From: Phialophora verrucosa
Lineage: Eukaryota > Ascomycota > Eurotiomycetes > Chaetothyriales > Herpotrichiellaceae
DNA length: 64,000 nt
Reading direction: 5' to 3'
Assembly (NCBI GenBank): GCA_002099365.1
Contig: MSED01000008.1
Location: 558,001-622,000 of the forward strand
The position numbers and the translations under genes are program-made. The notes beneath the pieces are model-generated. The model was not told the DNA's origin. It did not search any database and worked only from the letters and a program-made list of their open reading frames with translations. Positions 33,450 to 43,858 of this stretch are shown piece after piece; positions within the stretch are counted from its first letter, which is position 1; the number at the start of each line of letters is the position of its first letter.

Positions 33450-34009
33450 GGGTGGATGCTCGAATAATGAACGACGCGCACAGTGTGAAGCTGGAGTATT
33501 GCGAAAGGCATGTATCCATGGGATAGCTGGATGCGGTCTATGACAAGGTGATGTGGTGGTAGGGGAGGGTGTCTTAGCAGTTCGCTCGTTGACGTTGCGC
33601 CGGGTGACAAGTTGCGGTGATGGAAGCGAATCCTGGCTTGTTGACACCAGCAGCCACAGGGGCCGATCCGGTAAACAAACACGCCAAGACGCTACACAGG
33701 TGCTAGTCCCGAATCGGGCGGATTTTCAGGAACCCTCGCGCCCTGCATGACGCAGCGCTCGTCTCCCAATCAGATGGCTGATAATCTGAAAATCAGAGCC
33801 AATTCATCCAATTCTCTCTCCTGCATTTCACCTGCATTTCACCCGCAGTTCACTTGCAGTTCTTCTCTCCACATCTCAACGATTGACAGGTTAGATATTG
33901 ACATGAACCGTCGCTTATGCGTGTTGCTCCCCTCGATCCCTTCTACCTCGGATACCGCTGGTCGTTCCTCTGCGTCAGGTCCAATCACCAGTACCTCTTC
34001 AAAAGCAAC
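33450..34009. other. Intergenic
   Basis: It holds the promoter of the coiled-coil gene and the 3' flank of the F-box-like gene. No gene is seen. Confidence 0.5.
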
Positions 34010-34992
34010 CTACATGTCGCCCGAAGCGCCTCGCCACACCGATGGATTCACCATCATGTCGGCAATGCTGATCTTCTCTGCAGATGACCTGGCTTTTGCC
34101 TCTATTCTCTCCTGTCTCTCTTTCCACAAGAGCCGTGCAACTCCATTGGCGGCTAGCCGGGCTCCTTCCTCGCGTGACCCTTTCCAAAGCCCCTCCTGGA
34201 TGAGTTTGTCTCCCAGTTCGGCGTTGGCAGCCGGCGCCGCCCCTATCTCTGCTGGTCCGTGGAGTTTCAGGACTCGCGCTGCCCAAAGAGGCCCTTTCCA
34301 AATTACATGCTCAGTCAAAATTGCCTGATCTATGTTGAAGAAGCCCCGCTGAGACTGCCGAAGCCGCTGACTGTGGAATCCTTAGGTCTGAACATGAAGA
34401 CAGTGCTCCAGAGCCTCGTCGCGCAGACGCTGATCGCACCGATGATAGCTTCCAGCTCATCCAACGTCAACTCGTGTTTCAGGAACTGCAGAAAACTGTC
34501 CGAGCATTTTTTGGAGTAGGTCTGTTCGCCATCGGGAGACGGCGCAAGCAAGTCAGGTGCTGCCGAGTGGGACACCGTTGCTGAAGAATTCAGAACTCGG
34601 CTGAAGACTGCAAGCAGCATGAAGGGCTCCCGACTGCTAAGCTGCTGCTCAAACGATGCATTCTGCAGCGGGTGAACAGCCCTGTCAACACCCACACCCA
34701 GGCTTCCTGTCTGCTGCAAGAAATGATCCAAGGCGAGCACATCTAAAATGCTCGGATGGAGGTTGCCGTGAACAAACGCTCTCCCTCCGTTCGGCGATCG
34801 GTAGAGGCTCAACGCTCGAGGACTGATACCATATCTGACGGACAAGTCTTCAAGCAATAGACGATATTGGTAGGAGAATACCTCGAGAAGCCTTGAATTA
34901 CTCTGTCGGAGGCTAGAAAGGTCTCCGTTGAGGTTAGCATACCGCACGATTTGCGCCACTACCTCTGTGGGAAGATCCAGAATCGACGACAT
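34010..34992 (-). pseudogene. F-box-like protein gene with a frameshift
   Basis: The first frame starts at the ATG at 34992 (MSSILDLPTEVVAQIVRY, an F-box-like start) and stays open to a stop at 34330. The second frame carries the apparent continuation (FFNIDQAIL, EHVIWKGPLWAARV, LIQEGLWKGSREEGARL) to a stop at 34010. They are out of phase by two. At the join, bases 34340-34359 are a near copy of the next 14 bases (GAAGCCCCGCTGA against GAAGCCGCTGA). Without that 20-base unit the frame would be open over 320 residues. No intron of normal size fits. It may be a real loss-of-function allele or an assembly error; the protein's role is unknown. Confidence 0.65.
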
Positions 34993-36065
34993 GATGCGGC
35001 AAGACAGAGTGTGCGACAAAAAGACATCCAAGCACGGGCCGACGATCGTTGGAAAATTATAGGTTTTAACAGCCTTCTTTGTCTTCGTACGTATGGCTCC
35101 GCTTCCTCTCCGCAGGTGATTACTACTCCAGGTCCAAGAATCGCGCTACGGCCACATGCGGTACTTGTTATTACTCTGTTTGAACTCCCATTACTTATCA
35201 TGAATCCAGCATTGCCTGCCTGCGCGGCGACGTCATTTCATTTGCTTTACACATTCAATAGCCACAGCTCTTGTCGTCACTTTAAGGTCCTCACATGAGC
35301 CCAGAACTGAGGCTCCGTTGAGCAAGTTTCCCCAACATTTGGCAGCTGAAGCTTGGCAGACATTCCAATTCACCTATTCCACCACTCAATTCGCTATATT
35401 CTTCAGCTCTGAGGCCTCAAGACAGGGGCTCGAATTCCTAGCCTCGTCAAACCACTGCTCGGGCTTACATTCCAAAACCTACAGTATCATCCCTTGCCTT
35501 ATCGAATCCACATTTTCTCAGGAAATCTTCTCGGCTAGGACAGGTGCGATCCGTTCCCTTTTGCTGCTCCCCCGACGGTCTGTGCTTGCCAACTAATCTC
35601 CTCCTACGTCCACAACCTAATCTTGGATGTGGTGGCCGTCCAAGAACGCATGTTGTTTTCCTCGCCGCTAACTGTCTTGGTCAGCTAATGATGCTCCGTA
35701 CTCCGCTGGACGGTGGACAATGCTCGTGACAGAATCCTCCCGCACGTTTCACCTGGGCCCGTTGGATTTCACATTGACCAGTGAGTACTCGTACACATCG
35801 ACAGTGCGGAGTTTGTGGTCTCCGCCTTCATTCTGCGAGTCCATCCGGCTCACAACAATCTTCACGCGTATTCCGCGGTATGGAGCCTACCAAGGTGAGA
35901 ACTGTGCGCAAATCTGCGCGCGTGGTCGTGATCGCCTCCCAGCCCACATATGCTATATACACCCGCTACGTCCGGTTCAATCGCTCTTTCCGCGCAGCAT
36001 TGAGCCTCCGAAATTTACTTTCTACGACTTCCGTCCTGTTGCCGGTCCTTTGCCCCATCGCCAAT
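34993..36065. other. Intergenic 1.1 kb, divergent promoters
   Basis: Pyrimidine-rich sequence lies ahead of the Cys-repeat protein gene. The frame of that gene stays open upstream to 35781, but the signal peptide fixes the start at 36066. No other gene is seen. Confidence 0.5.
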
Positions 36066-38327
36066 ATGAAGATGCGGCGACTCGCTCTCTTTTCTCTCCC
36101 GATTGCTTCCGCGCTAGCTGACAGCGGATATGCCTACCTCCCAAAACGCGCAGAAATACCTGTCGGCCCCAGCGGTACTTGTTCGGTCTCGCTGACAGCG
36201 ACGGTTGAACTGCAGCCAGTCTTATTCAGCGGCTACCTCCGAAGTAACACACTTATTGATCCTTTCCAGGACGGCCACTACATCTCAATCACAGACGCGC
36301 CAACCCTTCTTGTCACTCTTTCTTACTTTACAATCTTCATAGCCGCCACCGGCGACAGCGAAGCAACAACTACCCCGGTCACTTTCCCCTCATCTCTCTT
36401 TGCAGAAACAACTTCGTCCACTGTTGCCTTTAGCTCGCCCACGTCTTCAGAGTCTAATCTTGACGGCGGTTCCGGCCTTACTTCTGCATCATCAACCTCT
36501 TCTCCTACGGTCTCACCCTCAAGTGGCGACATCGTGAGTTCTACCATTACTTCGACGTCTACATATGAGGCCAGTGGAACAATCGGCCCGATCTCGGATG
36601 TGACGAGCTCCTCTCCGGGTCCGGCGGGTGATAGTTCGACTACTTCTTCACAACAGCAGAGCTTTACCGATGGACCGGGACTAGGATCGATCACCAGTAG
36701 TTCGCAGTCGGCTTCTGATACCGGCAATTTCTCGCCAACCGCTTCGAGCTTAGCGACCTCGTCGGCTGAGGCATCTACCTCGTTAGCATCCTCAGACCAA
36801 GGAGCACAATCTTCCGCTTTAGCTTCGTCGTCGACTGAGGCCTCAACTTCTGCCACTTCTGAAACATCTTCCTCGAGTGCAGCGGACTCTTCTCAAGCGG
36901 ACACCCTGGTCAGTACCTCGACCGTTTCGCAGCAGGACCAGACTTCGTCATCGGCCGTGTCAACTCTCGCCGCAACCACGACAACCGATGGATCAGGCAG
37001 TCAACAAGAAAGTTCCACAACGTCCTCTGCCGCGTCTGCCTCCACTACGGCTTCTCTTCCTCCCTGTGACGCTGGCATTGTCGGCAACTATGGACCCGAT
37101 AATTCCATTTTTGCAATCGTTATTGGCAACGGGATTCTGGTGCCTTTCTGTGTTGTCGTTGATGCTGGCCTCAACGGAGGTGGTAGTACCACGGCAACCG
37201 CGTCTGCTTCTTCCACGACAACATCTGCAACTTCTCTTCCAGCGTGCCCGTCCGGAGTTTCAGGTAACTACGGCACTGACAATTCCATATTCGCCATTCA
37301 ACTCTCCAACGGCATCCTTGTGCCATTCTGCATTGTCCTTAACATCGGTGGCACACCAACCAGCACGGTGTCGGCTCAGTCAGCAAGCGGCAGCTCAACA
37401 GCCGCACCTCTTCCGACCTGCCCGGCAGGAACGCTTGGAAACACTGGACCTGACAACTCTATCTTCGCCGTCCTAGATGCCAACTTGCTTGATCTGATCT
37501 CAGTATGCCTCGTTGCCGACGTGGGTGCAGGAAGTGGAAGCAGCTCCAGTCAAACTGTAGCCACTGCGACCGCCTCGTCGTCATCCGCTGCGACTCTCCA
37601 GAACTGCCCGGCTGGAACGTTAGGGAACTATGGACCGAACAACTCGCTGTTCGCCACGTTGAATGTGCTGCTTGGACAACTAGTTGCAATCTGCGTCGTT
37701 GCGGGAGTAGGCACCGGCACTACCTCCTCCTTGGTTGCTGGTCAATCTACATCAGCAACAGCCACGACATCGGCAGCCCTCTCCTTGCCGACCTGCCCCG
37801 CAGGAACCGTAGGCAATTCCGGGCCGGACAATTCTATCTTAGCCGTCGACCTTGGAGCGGGGAATCTCCTCGACGTTTGCCTCGTCGTCGGAGCGGGCTC
37901 AGTCGTGGGGAGCACCAGCGGCTCCATCACAAGCATTACTCCCGCCCCCACCGCCGCCACGACGGGCACAACAACGAGCATTACCGACTGCCCCTCCAGC
38001 ATCACCGCCGGCAACGCCGGCCTCGGAAACCAGCTCTACCTATCCCTCGACCCGCTGAATTTGAGCATTGCGACGCTCTGTCTGGTGGCGAACTTGGGCT
38101 TGCGTGTGGCCGTGGCGCCTGCAACAACCACTGCGGTTTACGTGGCTGCATCCGCCCCCCTTGCGGATCCTGTAATCGTGACGACAACGCCTACGTACGT
38201 GTCATCAGCTACCCCCGCTCCCAGCTGCGACGGCCTTGTTGGCACTCTCGGTTGCGTTGTCGACGGTCTCATCAAGCGGGATTTCATGGACGCGGTGGCC
38301 CAGATGGAAGATGCGGCGCGGATCTAG
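36066..38327 (+). CDS. Secreted Ser/Thr-rich protein with tandem Cys repeats
   Basis: A 753-residue frame. MKMRRLALFSLPIASALA is a signal peptide, followed by YLPKR, a Kex2-type site. Residues 100-320 are a Ser/Thr-rich stalk that is probably O-glycosylated. From about 334 to 690 there are six repeats of 58-65 residues. Each begins C-x-A/S-G-x-x-GN-x-GPDNSIFA and has a second Cys about 30 residues on (PFCVVVDAG, PFCIVLNIG, DVCLVVGAG). A seventh, shortened copy starts near 721, before a second KR site. No GPI signal is visible. The protein is probably wall-bound or released. An in-frame 99-base GT/AG segment at 36244-36342 could be an intron, giving a 720-residue form. I do not recognise the repeat. 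Confidence 0.8.
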   Translation: MKMRRLALFSLPIASALADSGYAYLPKRAEIPVGPSGTCSVSLTATVELQPVLFSGYLRSNTLIDPFQDGHYISITDAPTLLVTLSYFTIFIAATGDSEATTTPVTFPSSLFAETTSSTVAFSSPTSSESNLDGGSGLTSASSTSSPTVSPSSGDIVSSTITSTSTYEASGTIGPISDVTSSSPGPAGDSSTTSSQQQSFTDGPGLGSITSSSQSASDTGNFSPTASSLATSSAEASTSLASSDQGAQSSALASSSTEASTSATSETSSSSAADSSQADTLVSTSTVSQQDQTSSSAVSTLAATTTTDGSGSQQESSTTSSAASASTTASLPPCDAGIVGNYGPDNSIFAIVIGNGILVPFCVVVDAGLNGGGSTTATASASSTTTSATSLPACPSGVSGNYGTDNSIFAIQLSNGILVPFCIVLNIGGTPTSTVSAQSASGSSTAAPLPTCPAGTLGNTGPDNSIFAVLDANLLDLISVCLVADVGAGSGSSSSQTVATATASSSSAATLQNCPAGTLGNYGPNNSLFATLNVLLGQLVAICVVAGVGTGTTSSLVAGQSTSATATTSAALSLPTCPAGTVGNSGPDNSILAVDLGAGNLLDVCLVVGAGSVVGSTSGSITSITPAPTAATTGTTTSITDCPSSITAGNAGLGNQLYLSLDPLNLSIATLCLVANLGLRVAVAPATTTAVYVAASAPLADPVIVTTTPTYVSSATPAPSCDGLVGTLGCVVDGLIKRDFMDAVAQMEDAARI
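37059..38160 (+). repeat. Six tandem coding repeats of about 60 residues
   Basis: The first Cys codon of each unit lies at 37065, 37245, 37419, 37605, 37794 and 37989, with a seventh partial unit at 38226. Units three to five share the start CPAGT almost exactly; unit six is the most diverged (CPSSITAGNAGLGN). Confidence 0.85.
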
Positions 38328-38702
38328 AAGTCGTGGCGCGTAGTACGTACGGCCGGGGGAAATTACGGGACTAAATTGTACTTGGGGTAAGGGATGATGG
38401 ATGGCACGATTGGATGATGGACAGGTTTGCCCCAACATGGCATGGCTTTGGTTTATTGCATGGGAGCGCGTTACTTTCATGACCCTGGATCTGGGTGTTG
38501 GACGGTTTCTGGGTTCTGGATCCTGGTGTTTGACGGACTGGGTTGAATTCTACGGTATTTTACAATTCGTGGACAGGATTTGGGGATCTTTTACCTCTGG
38601 ATATTATTCCAGAATGATATCTTTTTTACCATTCTATCCCATTCTAGGATCTTAGTATTTCTAGAGACCTGATTGTCAACCCTTGAGACCATTGATAGTC
38701 GG
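38328..38702. other. 3' flank of the Cys-repeat gene
   Basis: AT-rich downstream sequence with no gene recognised. Confidence 0.45.
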
Positions 38703-38966
38703 TCAGCACGAAGGATATCCCCCGACGCGCACGGGCATGTTGTTGTTATTGTGGTGTTTCCAGTCAAATCGAATAGTGTGGCAGATATCAGGGCTTGTCC
38801 TTCCTTGGACATAGCAGGGTATACCTAGTACAGTATCACCACCGCGAGATTGGTTCCCTCTCCTCATCTCCCAGCTGCGGTCGGTGTAATGGACACAAAC
38901 AAGGCTACCTGGCAAGAAGGAGAGGAAGATGCACAAGACATAATGGGGAGTAAATCGCTTCATCAT
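38703..38966 (-). CDS. Candidate small secreted protein, 87 residues
   Basis: From the double ATG at 38966 the frame reads MMKRFTPHYVLCIFLSFLPG, a good signal peptide, then a short mature part with Cys in GIPCYVQG, DICHTIR and the final PSC. There is no recognised domain. Small secreted Cys-containing proteins of this size are common in fungi and often lack homologues. There is no clear TATA box and nothing else supports expression, so this could be chance. Confidence 0.35.
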   Translation of the reverse strand: MMKRFTPHYVLCIFLSFLPGSLVCVHYTDRSWEMRRGNQSRGGDTVLGIPCYVQGRTSPDICHTIRFDWKHHNNNNMPVRVGGYPSC

Positions 38967-39260
38967 ATAAATGCCGTCCAGACCGCCTTCAGAGAACAGT
39001 AACGTGGCATCCATTCCAACGAGCCTGCGACAAGCCAGCCGCCAGGAAAGATTCGCGGACTGCTAACGTTTAAGGCGAGCCACTCCCTCCACCAAAGGTA
39101 GCGAGTTCGTTGTGATTTCTCGGAAGTTTTGGGTTCTCCAGACAATATTCGATATCTGGGGTTCAAGAGGGACGCCCCTGTGAAGAATGCGAAGAATCAA
39201 CCTAGAATAGCCCGAGCGGTAGGATGAAAATCCTACGCGTGCAAGGACCTCATTCGCACC

Positions 39261-40442
39261 TCAAAGGGGATCTGTGTCTGGTCTCTGCTCTCGGACATCG
39301 CAAGAAGCCTCATTTCCGTCGTCGCTGCTGCTGCCGCCGCCCTCGCCGTCGTCACCCTCTCTGCTCCTAGGCTCCACAATGTCCAGCACCAAAGGGTTAT
39401 GCGAGCACAGCGCGGTATAGTCCCGTAAACCGATGTCCCACGGATACAGATCTTGCAGACCGGAACGATATCGAAGGGCACCGAGCCAGACAGTCAAGAT
39501 GGCCTCCGCCAAGGTGACGGTCCTGCGTACATCGAGCACACCTTGGTCGTCCACGCTCTCCGTCTTCATGGTCATAAGTGTGACGAAGCGACCGGGATGC
39601 TTTAGTTTCTTGGAGCGGACGAATCGTCCAAGCCGTGTGTGCCTCTTGGTGGTATGCTCCATGACTCTGGTATTCAGCCCGCCCTGAGCCCTGCTGGCCG
39701 ATCCTACATACACATAACGCTCCGTGGCCGAGTGAAGCTTGTGGCGAGAGTTCAAGAGCCTTGCATACACACCAGCATCTGTCGTGTCCACTGGTTGCAG
39801 CATCCCAAGCCCGTCGTACGTTGGTGGCTGCACTCCTCCCAGGACCTTTTGGACAGGTTCGGGAATGCTCTCCGAAATACGAGAGAGCCACTCGTCCGAA
39901 GGCCTTTCCGCGAGCGCATTTCTCCAGGTCGGGGTCATCTCAGACCCGGCGAGGCCGTCCCAGACGTTGATCAGACGCTCCTTGAAAAGAGACTTGTACA
40001 ACCACTGCGGAAGCTCCTGGGGGCCTTCGACCACAGTTGAATCAAAGATCTCGCCATGAAGTTCTTGCAGTTTGTCTTCCACGCTCGCTTTGGGCCTGCG
40101 GAGGTATTTGCTCAGATCGGCTGGCAGCATGCCTTCCCTGCGGAAATCAATCAATCCCTGGATTTCTTCGTCGGTCCACAATCCTGTTTTGTTCTTTTCC
40201 TTCACCATCAAACATCTCGCTCTTCTGACTCCAAGGATCCGTTCCGCCTCGCGCATGATGAATCTCGGGGTCTTCCCAAAAGCATGCGCCACATCCACTA
40301 TGGAATCTCCATTCTGCAGGCGTTGCTGGAGCTCTTGGTCCCTGTCGTTTCCCGGAGCTCTTCCGTTCCTCCTTGCAAGGCTTGTAGTTTCGAAATTCCG
40401 TAGACTTCGGAATGGTATCGGAAAGGGCCTGTACCGCCACAT
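39261..40442 (-). CDS. Myb-like and GIY-YIG-like domain protein, unknown function
   Basis: A 393-residue frame from the ATG at 40442 (MWRYRPFPIPFRSLRNF). The frame is open further upstream but without an ATG. The first 25 residues are Arg-rich with few acids and could be a mitochondrial leader. Residues 35-70 (LQNGDSIVDVAHAFGKTP) look like a helix-turn-helix, and 88-125 (TGLWTDEEIQGLIDFRREGM) like a SANT/Myb repeat. The C-terminal half has ERYVYVGSASRAQGGLNTRVMEH, which recalls the GIY-YIG nuclease core in spacing (YVYVG, then R and H), though the catalytic Glu is not obvious. The acidic Ser/Gly tail is disordered. It is divergent from the arylsulfotransferase-like gene. Confidence 0.7.
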   Translation of the reverse strand: MWRYRPFPIPFRSLRNFETTSLARRNGRAPGNDRDQELQQRLQNGDSIVDVAHAFGKTPRFIMREAERILGVRRARCLMVKEKNKTGLWTDEEIQGLIDFRREGMLPADLSKYLRRPKASVEDKLQELHGEIFDSTVVEGPQELPQWLYKSLFKERLINVWDGLAGSEMTPTWRNALAERPSDEWLSRISESIPEPVQKVLGGVQPPTYDGLGMLQPVDTTDAGVYARLLNSRHKLHSATERYVYVGSASRAQGGLNTRVMEHTTKRHTRLGRFVRSKKLKHPGRFVTLMTMKTESVDDQGVLDVRRTVTLAEAILTVWLGALRYRSGLQDLYPWDIGLRDYTALCSHNPLVLDIVEPRSREGDDGEGGGSSSDDGNEASCDVREQRPDTDPL

Positions 40443-41926
40443 TATGCCAAATAATAGCCGAATCGATATTGCGGGGCTTGGTAAATTAAGAAGCGTTTTG
40501 AAGATGGACTCTAAGAAATCATTCAACCACCAAGAATATCTTTTGTCCTCCTCGCCATTGAGGCTGGGTTGGCTCAAAGACCGTGGCGCGGCCTAGCAAA
40601 CATCCAGCCGCTGCCACTCAATTCGAGGGACTGTAGGCTGGTTCATGATCCGACGACAGCATATTGAAAACACTTGAAGTGGTTATCCAACTACAATCTT
40701 CACGGCTGTCTCCGGGTCCAAGTTCAAACAACGCAGTTCAATATGCTGCTTCTGGTGACGGCGTGGACACAGGAGTGTGTAAGCCTATGCCGGAAGGTAG
40801 GCCTTGCTCGGCCTCACCTTTCCGTGGTGTTTCCCGAGGTGTATTCGAGACATGTCATGAGACAGCATCGGATGTGCTCTGAACAGGACAAGAGGACACC
40901 ACAGCATCACTACCATGCATGTTGGCGCGAATAAGGGCACGACAAGGCCTCTGTAAATCAAGACGAGTCAGATGTCCATCCACCCAAAAATCTTTCATAT
41001 GCCCTCTTTTACAATAGGCTTGTCACTGGTAACAGAAGGTCCCGACATGGATTAATTTAGAGGAACGTAAGGAATTAAACGTCCATGTCAAATGCTGGAA
41101 ATTGCGTCGTCCTCGTCTCAGAAGCCCTCAAACGCCTAAACTTGACGCCCAGTCCAGGCACGGACATTTTGTCTCCACACCGACGAAACTGTTCTGGGAT
41201 TGTCGAAGATAATATATACTGGCCAATTGTCGCATAGGTTGCGATGAAGCGACTTGTAGGGGAGGAGGAGGCGTATCATTAATCGATTATATTGAGACGA
41301 GGAGAGCGGGCCAGGCATAAAGCAATATTATGACTGCAGGAATCTCGACGCTGGGCCGTTGAAAGACTACAGTGCTTTACCTTCCGAACCTTGGCGCTCA
41401 CCCTCGCTGCGCTGCTTTTAAACACCACTCACTTCGCGCTCACCGGCTGCGCTCTTGCGACCCAACCCCACCAACCTAGAAGTGGTTAGATAACCTTGGA
41501 AGAAAAGCTCCACGAATATCCGAAGGTGATGTGATCGATACGGAATATGTAAGAGATTAGGCTTTGAGGTAAGGGTTCAACTTACAGACGTCGTCGGCGG
41601 CGGCGGCGATGGTGGTGAAGATAGTAAGAGAGGAAGAGGGTGTGAAAGCGATTGTAACGCTAAGACATATAATTAAGCTATACTATTTACGGAAGTTCGC
41701 TATGTTCACTAAGTGCGTCTCCGTCATTCAGCTCGATACGCATACGACTTTAATTTTTCCCGTCGTTTGTCTAGGTATAATATTATTTCGGCAGGTGTAA
41801 AAATCAACCACCCGCTCCAACCATACGCACCGATTGATAGTCGCACAGCCTGCAATGCTCGGACCATGAAGGCCGTAACGTTCGAGTTCTCCTGACAAAA
41901 CCTACTCGCTCATCCGGTTCGGAGCA
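40443..41926. other. Intergenic 1.5 kb, AT-rich patches
   Basis: AT-rich segments at about 41260-41350 and 41640-41800 alternate with normal sequence, and there is a GGC-repeat run near 41592-41605. No gene or element ends were identified. The AT patches might be old mutated repeats. Confidence 0.45.
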
Positions 41927-43858
41927 ATGCCGACGTCCACCGGGCTTACGTGGCTTCTCTTTTGTCTGGCTGCTCGAGCTCTTCAGCCGCCCCTATATGA
42001 TGCAAGTGTCGGCGGCGGACAATCTGGACCCTACCCGACGTTACCTAGCTTCATAACGTCAAAGGTACGAGCTCCACGCGTCAACTTCGCTACATGGACC
42101 CCAGAGTGCGACGATGGGCTCTACTATTTCATCACTCCTCGTGGCTGGAAAGTCAAGGATCCTGGTCCGATGATACTGGATGCTGCAGGTACTCTCATAT
42201 GGACGGAACATTTTGCGAACAATTACGGTGGTCAGGCATACGATTTGAAGGTGCAGGCCTATCGGGATGAAGCAGTGTTGACCTTCTGGCTCGGTGACGA
42301 TACTGTCAGAGGTCATGGTCAGGGACATTATTACATTTTGAACTCTTCCTACGATGTTGTGCACAAGGTAGCAGCAGCGAATGGTCTGTTTGCGGATCTT
42401 CATGACTTTGTAATCACGCCCGAGGGGACAGGGTTGATCACGAGTTACTGCAAAACTGCAGCCGATGTCCGACCATTTGGTCGCAAGTTCAGCGACGTGT
42501 GGAACCAAGCAGCATGGGACGGGGTCGTACAAGAAATTGACTTGCAGACTGGCGCTGTGTTGTTCGAGTGGCGTGCTTCCGACCATCTGGATATGAAGTC
42601 GACATACCACAAATTATCGCACGGCATCAGTGCGGCAGGTACACGCGCCGAGCCTTTCGACTGGTATCACATTAATTCTGTGCAGAAGGACGAGCATGGC
42701 AATTTTCTGGTCTCGGCTCGCAATGTTCATGCAATTTCCTACATCAATGGCACGACTGGCAAGGTGATGTGGACTTTGGGAGGCAAGACCAACGACTTTC
42801 AAGATCATTCTGAAGGACGAGTTCTGCAATTTGCGTGGCAGCACGATGCTCGATTCGTCCCGGTAGGTGCGTTTGGTCAATCTTACACGCCGCCACGCTC
42901 GACTGCTGGCAGGAGCACGCGCCTGATGACCATTTTCGACAATGCGGCGATGGACTACGACCACACCTTTGGCACGACGTACTCACGAGTCTTGCTTCTG
43001 GAAGTTGGCTGGCCTGATGACAAAGCTCAAGATGATGCTCACGTTCCAAACCATTTTGGCTCTTTCGCTCATCAGGAAGTTGCATCTCAGCCGGCCCTGA
43101 GTGAGATAGACTCAAAGAAAGTCCAGACAATCAATGGCACCAACCCGGCGTATACTGTACGCCTTCTACGCGAGTACGTGCACCCGCTACGCATTCGATC
43201 CGGAACACAAGGCTCTGCACAGTTGATTCAGGCCCACCCGCAAGAAGATGCGACTATCCTAGCAGGCTACGGCATCAATGCTGTAATGACTCAGTACAGC
43301 AGCAACGGATCGGTGCTTTGTGATGCCCGCTTCGGCTCAGTGAGTTCTTGGAACAACGGAGACGTGCAGAGCTACAGGGCTTTCAAGTTCCCGTGGGTCG
43401 GACGGCCGAGACATGCACCATCCGCTGTCTTGCGAGCTGGAAAATTGCACGTGAGTTGGAATGGCGCCACAGAGGTCAAGACGTGGGTGTTGCAAGCCTC
43501 AGAGAATGGTCTTGACGGCTGGAAGACTATCAAGCAGGAGCCAAAGAAAGGCTTCGAGACTGTGACCGAGCTCAAGGACCTAGGAGCTGATGCAGCAAGT
43601 CGATTTTTCAGATTTGTCGCTCGGGATAGCCGTGATCAAACTTGCGACTACGGCGTCTCTGTCGTGATGGAGAGAGGATACCTCAGCTCATTTGCGGGGT
43701 TGCATTTACTCACCATTTCGGACAATGCTGGAGTTCGCTATGAGTACATTCTTCTCCTACTTTTATCCATAGCACTTGCCTTCAGGTATCGACGCTGCTT
43801 CCGTTGTCGGACTTCTCATCAAGCTGCAGTAGTCAGTGGGTGCGAGCGACGCGAATGA
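41927..43858 (+). CDS. Arylsulfotransferase-family membrane protein
   Basis: A single 643-residue frame. The start at 41927 gives the signal peptide MPTSTGLTWLLFCLAARAL. The body has the beta-propeller features of the ASST family: GLYYFITPRGW, GPMILDAAGTLIW, GHYYILNSSYDVVHKV, HDFVITPEGTGLIT, FDWYHINSVQKDEHGNFLVSARN and GKVMWTLGGK. A hydrophobic helix near 605-625 (YILLLLLSIALAF) with an Arg-rich end follows, so it is a type I membrane protein with the propeller outside. Fungal members are widespread and their substrates are not known; true sulfotransferase activity is not shown. Confidence 0.88.
   Translation: MPTSTGLTWLLFCLAARALQPPLYDASVGGGQSGPYPTLPSFITSKVRAPRVNFATWTPECDDGLYYFITPRGWKVKDPGPMILDAAGTLIWTEHFANNYGGQAYDLKVQAYRDEAVLTFWLGDDTVRGHGQGHYYILNSSYDVVHKVAAANGLFADLHDFVITPEGTGLITSYCKTAADVRPFGRKFSDVWNQAAWDGVVQEIDLQTGAVLFEWRASDHLDMKSTYHKLSHGISAAGTRAEPFDWYHINSVQKDEHGNFLVSARNVHAISYINGTTGKVMWTLGGKTNDFQDHSEGRVLQFAWQHDARFVPVGAFGQSYTPPRSTAGRSTRLMTIFDNAAMDYDHTFGTTYSRVLLLEVGWPDDKAQDDAHVPNHFGSFAHQEVASQPALSEIDSKKVQTINGTNPAYTVRLLREYVHPLRIRSGTQGSAQLIQAHPQEDATILAGYGINAVMTQYSSNGSVLCDARFGSVSSWNNGDVQSYRAFKFPWVGRPRHAPSAVLRAGKLHVSWNGATEVKTWVLQASENGLDGWKTIKQEPKKGFETVTELKDLGADAASRFFRFVARDSRDQTCDYGVSVVMERGYLSSFAGLHLLTISDNAGVRYEYILLLLLSIALAFRYRRCFRCRTSHQAAVVSGCERRE

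Noticed and set aside
36323..36856. 177-codon minus-strand frame rich in Glu and Val
   Set aside because: It is the shadow of the Ser/Thr-rich stalk coding sequence.
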